In this document: positions 7,319 to 13,938 of the stretch, piece by piece
How positions within the stretch are numbered: position 1 is the stretch's first letter
Layout of the letters: every line of letters starts with the position of its first letter
Source: Halovenus sp.
GTDB taxonomy: Archaea; Halobacteriota; Halobacteria; Halobacteriales; Haloarculaceae
Length of the DNA stretch: 17,013 bases
Assembly: GCA_003551265.1 (NCBI GenBank)
Contig: PUMG01000200.1
Location: 1 to 17,013 of the forward strand
Reading direction: 5' to 3'
The notes under the pieces: model-generated
Told to the model about the DNA's origin: nothing
The model's input: the letters and a program-made list of their open reading frames with translations, nothing else
Database searches by the model: none
Translations under genes and position numbers: made by a program

Positions 7319-7771
7319 ATGGACAGACGACACTACGAGGATTTCGAGGAGGGCAGTTCGTTCGCACTCGGCTCCAGAACGCTCACAGAAGAGGACATCA
7401 TCGCGTTCGCGCGGGAGTTCGACCCGCAGGCGTTTCACGTCGATCCGGATGCGGCCGCGCAGACCCACTTTGGCGAGTTGTTCGCAAGCGGCTGGCACAC
7501 TGCTGCGGTCTGTATGCGCCAGCTCGTCGATGCGCTCCTGTCGGAGACTGCCGTCGTTGCCGGAGTCGGCGTCGACGAACTCCGCTGGAGGCGTCCTGTC
7601 TACGCTGGCGACGAGCTCACTGTCACTGCGACGATCGGTAATAAAGAACCCTGGGACGAGCGCACAGGACTCGTCCCAATCGAAGTCGAGGCGACGACAC
7701 AGGACGGCGAGCGCGCCATTCACTTTGTCGATCTCGCACTCATCGAGCGACGAGACCACCGTGGTGAGTGA
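7319..7771 (+). CDS. MaoC-type hot-dog acyl dehydratase / enoyl-CoA hydratase-like protein
   Basis: A 150-residue single hot-dog domain. MaoC/(R)-hydratase features: YEDFEEG near the N-terminus, then FDPQAFHVDPDAA (34-46) with Asp35 and His40 at the expected catalytic dyad, FGELFASGWHTAA (51-63) and DELRWRRPVYAGDELTV (86-102). Such enzymes hydrate or dehydrate acyl-CoA double bonds, or act on related thioesters. The length is normal for a single-domain member. It diverges from livH across a 62-bp gap with a shared TATA box, and faces the regulator gene with 20 bp between stops. Being opposite the permease/flavoenzyme operon suggests a hydratase step in the same CoA-thioester pathway; the substrate is unknown. 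Confidence 0.88.
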   Translation: MDRRHYEDFEEGSSFALGSRTLTEEDIIAFAREFDPQAFHVDPDAAAQTHFGELFASGWHTAAVCMRQLVDALLSETAVVAGVGVDELRWRRPVYAGDELTVTATIGNKEPWDERTGLVPIEVEATTQDGERAIHFVDLALIERRDHRGE

Positions 7772-7791
7772 CGTAGGATAATTCCAATCGC

Positions 7792-8598
7792 TCAGCGGTC
7801 GAGGAACCAGCGGTGGCCCTCCCGGTAGACGACACCGTCGAGTGCCAACTCTTCGAGGACATCCTCGACGACGGATACCGGCACGTCGAGTTCCCGACTG
7901 AGTGACTCCGACCGCTTACCGCCGTCATCGAGCGCGAGCAACAGGTCAGAAATCAGCCGCGGGTCACCGTTGCCGATTGCTCTCGAAAGCGCCTCACGAA
8001 GCTCCGTTATCCGACCCTGTGTCCAGCGCTGTGCCAGCGAAAGTTCACGTTCGAGTTGCTTCAGGTTCTGCAGCTGTGTGGCCAGTTCGACGACACTCTC
8101 GTGAGAAGTCGTGAGTAGACGCTGTCCGGACCCGAACTCCTGCTGGTCGAGAGCCTCCTCGTCGAGCGGATCCACCTCTTCGCTCTCGTCATCAGTCTGG
8201 CCATCTGTTGTTGATTCTACGGGTGGAGAGTCGCTGTTGAGTACTCCTGACTGCGAGAGCGCCTCGGTGTCGAGGTCGATGCTCACACGCCGACACGACG
8301 TCAGGTCGAGCCGGGAACTCGCCGGATATGCGCTTTTCGTCCCGAACTCGTACGGTGAGAGGTTCACTTCGAGGCGGACGTGCCGGTCGATGGAGAAGTA
8401 CTTCCGTCGCCTGCTGTCGGTCCGACTCTCCACCAGCCCCGCATCCTCGAGCTTTCGGAGGTGGTCGATGACTGCCTTGGGACTCACCCCGAGGTACTCG
8501 CTTATCTCTGTCACGTAACACGGCTTCCGTGCCAGCAACTGGAGAATCCGCCGCCGGTTCTCGTTCCCCAGCAAATCGAGGAATTCCGCAGAGTCCAT
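7792..8598 (-). CDS. ArsR-like winged-helix transcriptional regulator with a second C-terminal wHTH
   Basis: A 268-residue probable DNA-binding protein. Residues 3-70 form an ArsR/HTH_20-like winged helix: LLGNENRRRILQLLA (9-23), YVTEISEYLGVSPKAVIDHLRKLEDAGLVES (28-58), then an RRRKYFSI wing. Residues 72-110 are a beta-rich linker. Residues 120-155 are a strongly acidic, Ser-rich and probably disordered region. Residues 165-205 are heptad-like and may form a coiled coil. Residues 212-266 look like a second winged helix (LLLALDDGGKRSESLSRELDVPVSVVEDVLEELALDGVVYREG). This fits a haloarchaeal regulator that dimerises and contacts two DNA sites, but its targets are not known. A perfect palindrome adjoins its start codon, which suggests autoregulation. 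It is convergent with the MaoC gene; control of the adjacent catabolic genes is possible but unproven. Confidence 0.82.
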   Translation of the reverse strand: MDSAEFLDLLGNENRRRILQLLARKPCYVTEISEYLGVSPKAVIDHLRKLEDAGLVESRTDSRRRKYFSIDRHVRLEVNLSPYEFGTKSAYPASSRLDLTSCRRVSIDLDTEALSQSGVLNSDSPPVESTTDGQTDDESEEVDPLDEEALDQQEFGSGQRLLTTSHESVVELATQLQNLKQLERELSLAQRWTQGRITELREALSRAIGNGDPRLISDLLLALDDGGKRSESLSRELDVPVSVVEDVLEELALDGVVYREGHRWFLDR

Positions 8599-8611
8599 TT
8601 ACGTAACGTAA
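8599..8611. promoter_or_regulatory. Operator-like palindrome TTACGT-A-ACGTAA at the regulator start
   Basis: A 6-bp perfect inverted repeat with a 1-nt centre, directly abutting the ATG (8598) of the winged-helix regulator gene and lying between that start and its TATA box. A dimeric regulator bound here would block transcription initiation. Binding by the product itself is inferred. Confidence 0.5.
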
Positions 8612-8621
8612 TCTGTCCTGC

Positions 8622-8630
8622 AATATAAAC
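8622..8630 (-). promoter_or_regulatory. TATA box of the regulator gene
   Basis: GTTTATATT on the minus strand is centred about 28 nt upstream of the ATG at 8598, matching a leaderless haloarchaeal promoter. The palindrome at 8599-8611 lies between it and the start codon. Confidence 0.55.
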
Positions 8631-8728
8631 GTACGGCTGCTGGGCGGTGCAGTTCTGTGAATGAACTTCCTAATAAAGATTCGCCAGATAATTTATGTGT
8701 GCTGGCGGGATACACAGTGGCGGAGCGC

Positions 8729-9103
8729 ATGTTCGAACAGTTCTCGAGCGGCTACTACCTGGGCCGCCTGTACGTCGAACCGAGCGGTGATGACATGGTG
8801 AAGATGTGTCGTGACCAGCACGAGCGGGTAAACAAACAGCTCTACGGCACGACCGAGGGGATTACACGTCTCGACCGACCGCTGGTAATGAAAATCGGGT
8901 CGACGCACTTCGCGGTCGGTGGCGACAGCGGCGTTCCTGCAGACACGCTGGCAGTTCCCGAAGCGCTTCTCGACGAACAGACCGTACCCAACCCACCCTC
9001 GTGGAACGAGGTTCTGCTGGCGAAAGCCGAGCACGCAGCCCGACTGCTCGAACTCGCACAGCTCACTCCACAGATGGGAGCTGACGAGCTGAACTATCAG
9101 TAA
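8729..9103 (+). CDS. Small haloarchaeal protein, DUF5802-like
   Basis: A 124-residue cytosolic protein of unknown function. I recognise it from memory as a conserved haloarchaeal family (DUF5802): MFEQFSSGYYLGRLYVEP at the start, EHERVN-like DQHERVNKQLYG, then LDRPLVMKIGSTHFAVGGDSGVPADTLAVP and a C-terminal VLLAKAEHAARLL helix. The frame is open back to 8657, but the extra 24 residues lack the family pattern. ATG 8729 is chosen because the conserved block begins there and the TATA-like AATTTATG (8690-8697) lies about 35 nt upstream. It is convergent with pth2, whose stop is only 3 nt away. No function is inferred; the family assignment needs a profile search. Confidence 0.72.
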   Translation: MFEQFSSGYYLGRLYVEPSGDDMVKMCRDQHERVNKQLYGTTEGITRLDRPLVMKIGSTHFAVGGDSGVPADTLAVPEALLDEQTVPNPPSWNEVLLAKAEHAARLLELAQLTPQMGADELNYQ

Positions 9104-9106
9104 TCG

Positions 9107-9445
9107 TCAATAGAGCGAGAGGTCACCCGTCACTGCGTCGACGGACGCCTCAGGTGCAGGCCCGACTGCGAGCGTCGTTACGGTACCCGGTTCGAGTTCG
9201 GTGTGGCCAGCGTCACGGACGATGGCGTGTGGAAGTCCATCCAGTCGTGCCTTCTCGGCGAGTTCGAACAGTTCGCGTTCGCTCGTCACCCGCACGACAA
9301 CTTTCTTCTGTCCGCCTCCTTTCCACTCGCGCTGGTCCCCCGGCGACGCCTCCTCGTACGCCTGCAGCGAGGCGTGTGCAACCTGTGCCGCCAGCTTTCC
9401 CGTTCCCATCCCGAGGTCCGAGCGGGCGGCAATAACCTGTTTCAT
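9107..9445 (-). CDS. pth2: Peptidyl-tRNA hydrolase, archaeal/eukaryotic type
   Basis: A 112-residue Pth2 enzyme that releases nascent peptides from peptidyl-tRNA so that the tRNA can be reused. Family motifs: [29 protein letters not shown] (2-30, containing the MGKGKxAAQxxHA-type active-site block with Lys17, Gln21 and His24), [20 protein letters not shown] (47-66), [29 protein letters not shown] (70-98; RDAGxTEx.PGT..vLaIGP is the other conserved block). Size is typical for archaea (about 112-120). The frame extends to ATG 9472, but [10 protein letters not shown] is the usual N-terminus. It is a housekeeping gene, convergent with the DUF5802-like gene and divergent from the transporter pair. 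Confidence 0.96.
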   Translation of the reverse strand: MKQVIAARSDLGMGTGKLAAQVAHASLQAYEEASPGDQREWKGGGQKKVVVRVTSERELFELAEKARLDGLPHAIVRDAGHTELEPGTVTTLAVGPAPEASVDAVTGDLSLY

Positions 9446-9491
9446 GGTGTCGTTTCTGGGAGCAGGACACATGAACGCCCGGATTCAGATG

Positions 9492-9509
9492 GATGTCGAT
9501 GACGACATC
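9492..9509. promoter_or_regulatory. Inverted repeat GATGTCG-ATGA-CGACATC upstream of the transporter promoter
   Basis: A perfect 7-bp inverted repeat with a 4-nt centre in the pth2/DUF3311 divergent gap. It ends 2-3 bp before the TATA box at 9512-9519, so it covers the BRE position. That placement suits a regulator of the DUF3311-symporter unit. The binding protein is unknown. Confidence 0.45.
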
Positions 9510-9511
9510 GA

Positions 9512-9519
9512 AAAATATA
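9512..9519 (+). promoter_or_regulatory. TATA box of the DUF3311-symporter unit
   Basis: AAAATATA is centred about 30 nt before the ATG at 9545, consistent with a leaderless transcript covering the small membrane protein and the symporter. Confidence 0.55.
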
Positions 9520-9544
9520 CCCCGGTGGTATTCTCACCTGATTC

Positions 9545-9775
9545 ATGTGCAGTAACCAAACTGGGAGGCTGACGCTTCCGACCGCGAAGTACGTCTTTCT
9601 CCTGTTACTCGCGGTGCTTCTCACACTCGCCGTGGGTCACCTCTACGCATTCGAGGAGTTGACGGCGCTCTCGCTGGGACTTCCAGCGTGGCTCTGGCTC
9701 CAGCTTGTCGTCGTGGGAATCATGCTCGTCGTGGCCTGGCTGGCGCTTGGACTCGTCCAGAGGGAGGTGGCCTGA
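9545..9775 (+). CDS. Small two-helix membrane protein, DUF3311-like, symporter partner
   Basis: A 76-residue protein with two clear hydrophobic helices, about 14-35 (AKYVFLLLLAVLLTLAVGHL) and 46-68 (LPAWLWLQLVVVGIMLVVAWLAL), joined by a short polar loop. It ends in LGLVQREVA. Size, topology and its place directly before a sodium:solute symporter match DUF3311-type proteins, which are commonly encoded just ahead of SSS-family transporters in bacteria and archaea and may be accessory subunits. The symporter ATG follows the stop by 29 nt, so they probably share one transcript. The assignment rests on topology and context more than on a strong motif. Confidence 0.75.
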   Translation: MCSNQTGRLTLPTAKYVFLLLLAVLLTLAVGHLYAFEELTALSLGLPAWLWLQLVVVGIMLVVAWLALGLVQREVA

Positions 9776-9804
9776 ATGGACAGGACGCATCTGGGGGATG
9801 GCCC

Positions 9805-11280
9805 ATGCCGGTAACAATCGCACAGGCCGTGTTCGTTCTGTATCTGCTGGGTGTGTTACTCATCGGCGTCTACGCCTCCCGGTTCACTACCTACACACCC
9901 ACAGACTTCTACGTCGCCGACAGAACCGTCGGGACGTTCGTGCTCGGACTCACACTCGTGGCCACGGTGTTGAGCGCGTTCACTGTCTTCGGTATCGGTG
10001 CCACCGCCTCTCAGACGGGGCTGGGTGCGTTCTCGTTTCTCGCCATCGCGGCCGTGTTGTACACGCTGTTCTTCTCGACTGTCGGCACGACGCTGTTCAC
10101 CGTTTCCCGTGAGATGGACGTCGTGACTCCCTCGGAGTACGTCCGTGAGCGCTACGCGAGTCCCCTCCTGAGCGTTCTCTACCTCGGCGTGACCGGTATC
10201 TTCATGATTGCACTGATTGCGGGCCAGCTAATCGGTGGTGGGGTTGCCCTCGACGCGCTCGTCGATATTCCCTACGTGCAGGCGGTGCTGGCGATGGCGG
10301 CGTTCATGCTGGTCTACATCCACATCGCAGGATATCGGGGCGTCATCTGGTCGGACACAGTACAGTCGGCAGTCCTGTTCGGCGTTCTCGGCGGCGTGGT
10401 GCTCTACGTGGTCTTCGTCGTCGACAGCAGCGCGCTCGCCGAGGATGCCCTCGCAGAGACACCGGACCTCCTCAGCATGACCGGCCCAATCGAGAACTGG
10501 ACGCCACTCGTAGTCGTCACGGCAGCACTCGCGTTCGCGTTCGGGGTGCCGGGTTACCCGCACACGATTCAGCGATACTTCTCTGCGGGTGACGACACCG
10601 TCATGCACCGCGCGGGCTTTCTGTTCGCCATCGTCGCCATCCCTGTCTACTTCTTCGGTGCCGTCCTCGGTGTCTGGTCGGTTGGTGTGATTCCTGCACC
10701 AGAGAACCCGGATTACGTCATTCCGCTGCTCATCGAGACACTGTTCCATCCGGTCGTGTTCGGTATCGCTATGGCTGGGGCAACTGCGGCACTCATGTCG
10801 ACCGCCGACTCCGTCGCGCTCACCATGAGTTCGATGATAAGCCGCGACGTTTACCGCGAGTTCGTGAACCCAGAGGCGACACCGCGTCACGAGGTCAGAG
10901 TCACACAGCTACTGCTCGCGCTCGTCATCGCCGTGTCAGTTGCGCTCGCCCTCGGTCGACCTGCAGGAATCTTCCCACTCATCGAGTTCGCTGTCGTTGG
11001 CTTCGCGACGACATCTGCACCGGTTTTCCTCGGCGCCTACTGGAACAGAGCAACCGCCGCAGGTGGCGTCGCCTCGTTGCTCCTCGGCCCGTCGCTCACG
11101 ATTTTGCTGTTTCCCGACGTCGGCGTCCTCCCGTCAGAGCTGACGTTCGGTATGCACTACGGATTCGTCGGTGTTCTCGTCGCGTATCTCTCGTTCATCC
11201 TCGTGAGTCTCGTCACTGCCCCTCCCGCTGATGGAACCGTACGGGCCTACTCGCGGTCGTTCTGGCAGGGTAACCGGTAG
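9805..11280 (+). CDS. Sodium:solute symporter family (SSS) transporter
   Basis: A 491-residue membrane protein with about 13 hydrophobic segments, as in the SSS/PutP/PanF fold. Family cues: an N-terminal helix then DFYVADRTVG (about 34-43, the 'eYflAgR' motif), FTVFGIGATASQTGLGAFSF, DVVTPSEYVRERY, IAGYRGVIWSDTVQ (the conserved GG..gv.wTD.iQ region), FGVPGYPHTIQRYFSAGD (the GqP....R.....d stretch) and AALMSTADSVALTMSSMISRDVYR, which holds the Ser/Thr residues of the Na2 sodium site. Start: the frame is open from 9688, but that would overlap the small gene and add a Gly/Arg-rich tail; ATG 9805 begins directly with a membrane helix. It probably imports an organic solute with Na+; the substrate (carboxylate, pantothenate or amino acid type) cannot be told. 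The C-terminus is cytoplasmic and short. Confidence 0.92.
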   Translation: MPVTIAQAVFVLYLLGVLLIGVYASRFTTYTPTDFYVADRTVGTFVLGLTLVATVLSAFTVFGIGATASQTGLGAFSFLAIAAVLYTLFFSTVGTTLFTVSREMDVVTPSEYVRERYASPLLSVLYLGVTGIFMIALIAGQLIGGGVALDALVDIPYVQAVLAMAAFMLVYIHIAGYRGVIWSDTVQSAVLFGVLGGVVLYVVFVVDSSALAEDALAETPDLLSMTGPIENWTPLVVVTAALAFAFGVPGYPHTIQRYFSAGDDTVMHRAGFLFAIVAIPVYFFGAVLGVWSVGVIPAPENPDYVIPLLIETLFHPVVFGIAMAGATAALMSTADSVALTMSSMISRDVYREFVNPEATPRHEVRVTQLLLALVIAVSVALALGRPAGIFPLIEFAVVGFATTSAPVFLGAYWNRATAAGGVASLLLGPSLTILLFPDVGVLPSELTFGMHYGFVGVLVAYLSFILVSLVTAPPADGTVRAYSRSFWQGNR

Positions 11281-11297
11281 TGTTTTGAGTCAAAACA
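11281..11297. promoter_or_regulatory. 17-bp perfect palindrome TGTTTTGA-G-TCAAAACA
   Basis: Two perfect 8-bp arms around one base, starting right after the symporter stop codon and ending 34 bp before the ATG of the secreted-protein gene. As RNA it could form a 7-bp AU-rich stem with a 3-nt loop at the symporter 3' end. As DNA it is a classic operator shape just upstream of where that gene's promoter should be. The two roles cannot be separated from sequence. Confidence 0.5.
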
Positions 11298-11331
11298 ACA
11301 AACCGACAGTAACGAAGCGATAACTGTGTGT

Positions 11332-13212
11332 ATGGTTCGCGTAAGCTCCACCCCATTGATACGACGGCGCACGGCAGTCACACTGATTCTCGTCGCTCTC
11401 TGTGCGGTGGTGCTCGTCGGCGTCGTGTCGGCCACCACCCCTGTCGCGTTCGAGACAACCGGAACCCTGAGTGGAGAGGTGACCGACGAAGTGAGCGGTG
11501 ACCCAGTCGAGAACGTCACCGTAATCGCGGCCAGTCCCGACGATGCGAGCTTCGAAACGACGACGACAGACGCTGACGGCGAGTACGACCTCCCCCTCGA
11601 CGAGGGCGTGTATGCGGTCGGATTCGTCGAGGAAGGGTACGAACCAGCACTCGAACTCGGCGTGACGATAACCGACGGGGAGACGACCGAACTGGACGTC
11701 GAACTGTCGCCACAACCCGACGAAGACCCGGCGTTCGTCTTCGTGGACGACCTCGAAACCGGGGCGAACACGGACCACCTGTGGGGAACGCTCTCGGTCG
11801 CCGACGAGACGAAGACGCTCGAAGAGGTGGAGATCGATTACTCGGGGACGGGGGCCGACCTCTCTGACGTCGGCGAACTCGACCTGTTCGTGCTGGTCGA
11901 CGGCGACCTCATCGAACCGGTCACTGTGTCGTCCTCCGCTGATGGAGAGACGGTGACCGTCGATATGGGTCCATCCTTTTTCGACCCGCCAACCATCGAG
12001 CCGGGAGAGACGGTCGCGGTTGCCATGATAAACGACGCAGTCGAGAACCCACCCGACCCCGACGAGTACGAGGCGTCGATTAGCCTCATCGACGACACGA
12101 CGTTCACATCCGGGTCGGCACCGTTTGACATCGTCGACGCGACGGGGACAATTGCCGGTGACGTGACAGACAGCGAGACCGGAGACCCGGTCGAGAACGC
12201 GACGGTTGCTGGCGTGAACGAGACGACCGGGTTCGTCGACGTTGGCTTTACTGATGACGACGGAAGCTACGAACTCGGTCTCCCCACCGGAAGCTACAAC
12301 GTGAGTGCGTTCCACCCCGCGTACGAACCTGCCTTCGAGACAGGTGTCGAGGTATCCGACGACGAGACGACCGCCCTCGATTTCGAACTCGACGTGAATC
12401 AGCCGCTGTACGTGGTGGCGAACGCCGACGTTGGCCCGCCTGTCGAGGTGGGTGACGAACTGGTGGTCAACACGACAGTCGTCAACGCCGGCGGGACGGC
12501 AGGCGAGCAGGACGTCGAGTTGTTCGTCGACAGTGAGTCCCGAGACAACGCAACGGGTGTGAGCCTCGACCCCGGCGAGACGTGGACGGGTGAACTCGTC
12601 TCCCAGACGGTCGAAGCGGACGTACCCACAGTCGACGTGGCCGTCGAAACCGCGAACGACACGGTAGAAACCACTGCACAGGTGTACGAGCCGATTCCTG
12701 ACCACGCCGTTGGCGATGTCCGGGAAAACGACGAGATAGGGATCGTCGACGCGGTGAAAATACAGCAGTACCTCGCGGGGATACTGGAGGACAACAGGAC
12801 GTTCAACGAGGACCTGGCCGACGTCCAGCGCACCGGTAACATCACCATCGTGGATGCGGTGTTGATTCAACAGTACCTGGCGGGCCTCATCGACGTGGGC
12901 ACAGCAGAACTCGACGCTGTCGACGCACCCGACGAGGTTGCACTAGGCGAGTCACTCAACGTCTCGGCTGACGTGACGAACACCGGTGGTCACGGGACCA
13001 TCCAGGCTACCGAGTACCGCCTCGCCGAGGACGAAGACGACCTCGGGGCCAACGCGACGGAGTCCGTCGCTGTTGTCGACCTCGCTCCGGACGAGACCGA
13101 GAAGACGACCGCGGCTATCGAGACCGAGACGTTGACGCCAGGGACGTACGCTCTCGAAGTGATAACCGAGGACGACAGTGAGGTACTCGAAGTCGAGATA
13201 ACGCTGCCCTAG
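11332..13212 (+). CDS. Secreted multidomain protein: two carboxypeptidase-regulatory-like domains, CARDB domain and dockerin-like repeat pair
   Basis: A 626-residue exported protein. The start is ATG 11332 rather than the in-frame GTG two codons earlier, because MVRVSSTPLIRRR plus a hydrophobic core (14-34, ending VVSA) form a Sec-type signal peptide. Then: a CarboxypepD_reg-like domain (42-126; GTLSGEVTDEVSGDPVENV), a beta-rich domain (132-270) like those in archaeal surface proteins, a second CarboxypepD_reg-like domain (271-355) clearly duplicated from the first, a CARDB-like domain (357-452; VVNAGGTAGEQDVELFVD), two dockerin-like repeats (461-484 and 496-519, each ..IVDAV.IQQYLAG) and another CARDB-like domain (525-626). 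Eleven N-x-S/T sequons suggest N-glycosylation. No C-terminal membrane helix or PGF-CTERM is seen, so it may be released or held by partners. The calcium ligands of both dockerin loops are degenerate. Role: probable cell-surface adhesion or scaffolding; no enzyme domain. Confidence 0.85.
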   Translation: MVRVSSTPLIRRRTAVTLILVALCAVVLVGVVSATTPVAFETTGTLSGEVTDEVSGDPVENVTVIAASPDDASFETTTTDADGEYDLPLDEGVYAVGFVEEGYEPALELGVTITDGETTELDVELSPQPDEDPAFVFVDDLETGANTDHLWGTLSVADETKTLEEVEIDYSGTGADLSDVGELDLFVLVDGDLIEPVTVSSSADGETVTVDMGPSFFDPPTIEPGETVAVAMINDAVENPPDPDEYEASISLIDDTTFTSGSAPFDIVDATGTIAGDVTDSETGDPVENATVAGVNETTGFVDVGFTDDDGSYELGLPTGSYNVSAFHPAYEPAFETGVEVSDDETTALDFELDVNQPLYVVANADVGPPVEVGDELVVNTTVVNAGGTAGEQDVELFVDSESRDNATGVSLDPGETWTGELVSQTVEADVPTVDVAVETANDTVETTAQVYEPIPDHAVGDVRENDEIGIVDAVKIQQYLAGILEDNRTFNEDLADVQRTGNITIVDAVLIQQYLAGLIDVGTAELDAVDAPDEVALGESLNVSADVTNTGGHGTIQATEYRLAEDEDDLGANATESVAVVDLAPDETEKTTAAIETETLTPGTYALEVITEDDSEVLEVEITLP

Positions 13213-13227
13213 TGTCGCTGGGCACGC

Positions 13228-13237
13228 ATTCTTAAGT
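13228..13237 (+). promoter_or_regulatory. Candidate promoter of the 141-aa gene
   Basis: ATTCTTAAGT is centred about 28 nt before ATG 13261. Haloarchaeal TATA boxes are often of the TTCTTAA/CTTAAG type at this distance from a leaderless start. Confidence 0.45.
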
Positions 13238-13260
13238 GCCGGGACGGTTTTCATTCACAT

Positions 13261-13686
13261 ATGGAGATAGCTAGCTACCAGTTCACCGGCCCGCTCACAG
13301 ACGTCGCGAAAGTACCACTCGACGCTCGCGGTGTGTACGTGGTCGTCGACCTCGTCGACGACGAGGTACGCGAGTATCTGGACGTTGGGGAGGCGAAACA
13401 ACTGGGTGACGAGCTACATTCACACGACCGAAGCGACTGCTGGGAAGAACACGCAGAGGGGGACATCGGTTACTGCTACAGAATCACTTCCGGTGCGTGG
13501 GAGCGTGACCTCGAAACGAACCCCCTGGAGCGACGTTCCGAAAAACCTCGTGCCGAGGGTACTGGCGTCGTGAGCGAACTGCTCTGGAAACACGACTTCG
13601 CCTGTGCGCCGGACCCCTGGGGAGAGATCGAAGCACACTGGCAGGTGTATCAGACCTACGAGGACGAGTTCGGCCCGAGAGGATAG
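13261..13686 (+). CDS. Small protein with GIY-YIG-like N-terminal pattern, function unknown
   Basis: A 141-residue acidic, probably cytosolic protein. GVYVVVD (24-30), then EYLDVGEAKQLGDELHSHDRSDCW (38-61) and GYCYRITSG...ERDLE (70-85), resemble the layout of GIY-YIG-superfamily proteins, with GVY and YLDVG standing for GIY and YIG. I recall a group of small proteins with a DVGES..LRERL.NHDRKDCW pattern that fits well, but this is memory, not a search. The Arg expected after the YIG element is absent here (LGDEL instead of LRERL), so nuclease activity is doubtful. The C-terminal half (LLWKHDFACAPDPWGEIEAHWQVY) is Trp-rich and unassigned. The gene starts 48 bp after the secreted-protein gene with its own likely leaderless promoter; no partner gene is obvious. 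Confidence 0.75.
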   Translation: MEIASYQFTGPLTDVAKVPLDARGVYVVVDLVDDEVREYLDVGEAKQLGDELHSHDRSDCWEEHAEGDIGYCYRITSGAWERDLETNPLERRSEKPRAEGTGVVSELLWKHDFACAPDPWGEIEAHWQVYQTYEDEFGPRG

Positions 13687-13844
13687 GAACCGACCGCTTC
13701 CAGTCAAAGGGTCGTGCGTCCCTATCGGACGAATAATCCGTCATCATCAATTTCTCGCTGCAGTCCGGGAGACCAGGGGAGCCGAAATCCGAGAACGGTC
13801 CGGTACGGTCGGAACAAATTACGTACGACCCCAGTAAGTCTCTC

Positions 13845-13901
13845 TTACTCCTGTACAGCACGAATTACTGCCTCTCGCTGCTGTGACTGCAGTTCGTTCA
13901 T
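13845..13901 (-). CDS. Possible 18-residue micro-ORF (weak)
   Basis: A minus-strand ATG at 13901 opens an 18-codon frame encoding MNELQSQQREAVIRAVQE, ending in TAA. It lies about 40 nt downstream of the TATA-like ATTATATA (13946-13939), which would leave a leader of roughly 16 nt. The composition (Gln/Glu-rich, amphipathic) looks protein-like, but an ORF of this length arises easily by chance. It may be a leader peptide, the relic of a longer gene, or nothing. Confidence 0.15.
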   Translation of the reverse strand: MNELQSQQREAVIRAVQE

Positions 13902-13938
13902 CAGTGTGGCTAGTTAGGTCTTACCACTTCGAAAGGGC

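Noticed and set aside
7257..7367. 37-residue N-terminal extension of LivH
   Set aside because: It would overlap the divergent MaoC gene and the shared TATA box and has no LivH-like sequence. MTTTTMIELF is the natural start.
9688..9804. 39-residue N-terminal extension of the symporter
   Set aside because: It overlaps the DUF3311-like gene in another frame and is Gly/Arg-rich and non-hydrophobic.
9776..9814. 12-codon ORF starting right after the DUF3311-like stop
   Set aside because: Too short, ends inside the symporter start region and has no support beyond an ATG.
11290..12870. 526-codon minus-strand open frame opposite the secreted-protein gene
   Set aside because: It is a GC-skew shadow: Arg/Val/Asp/Gly composition without any domain, while the plus strand encodes a signal peptide and recognisable modules.
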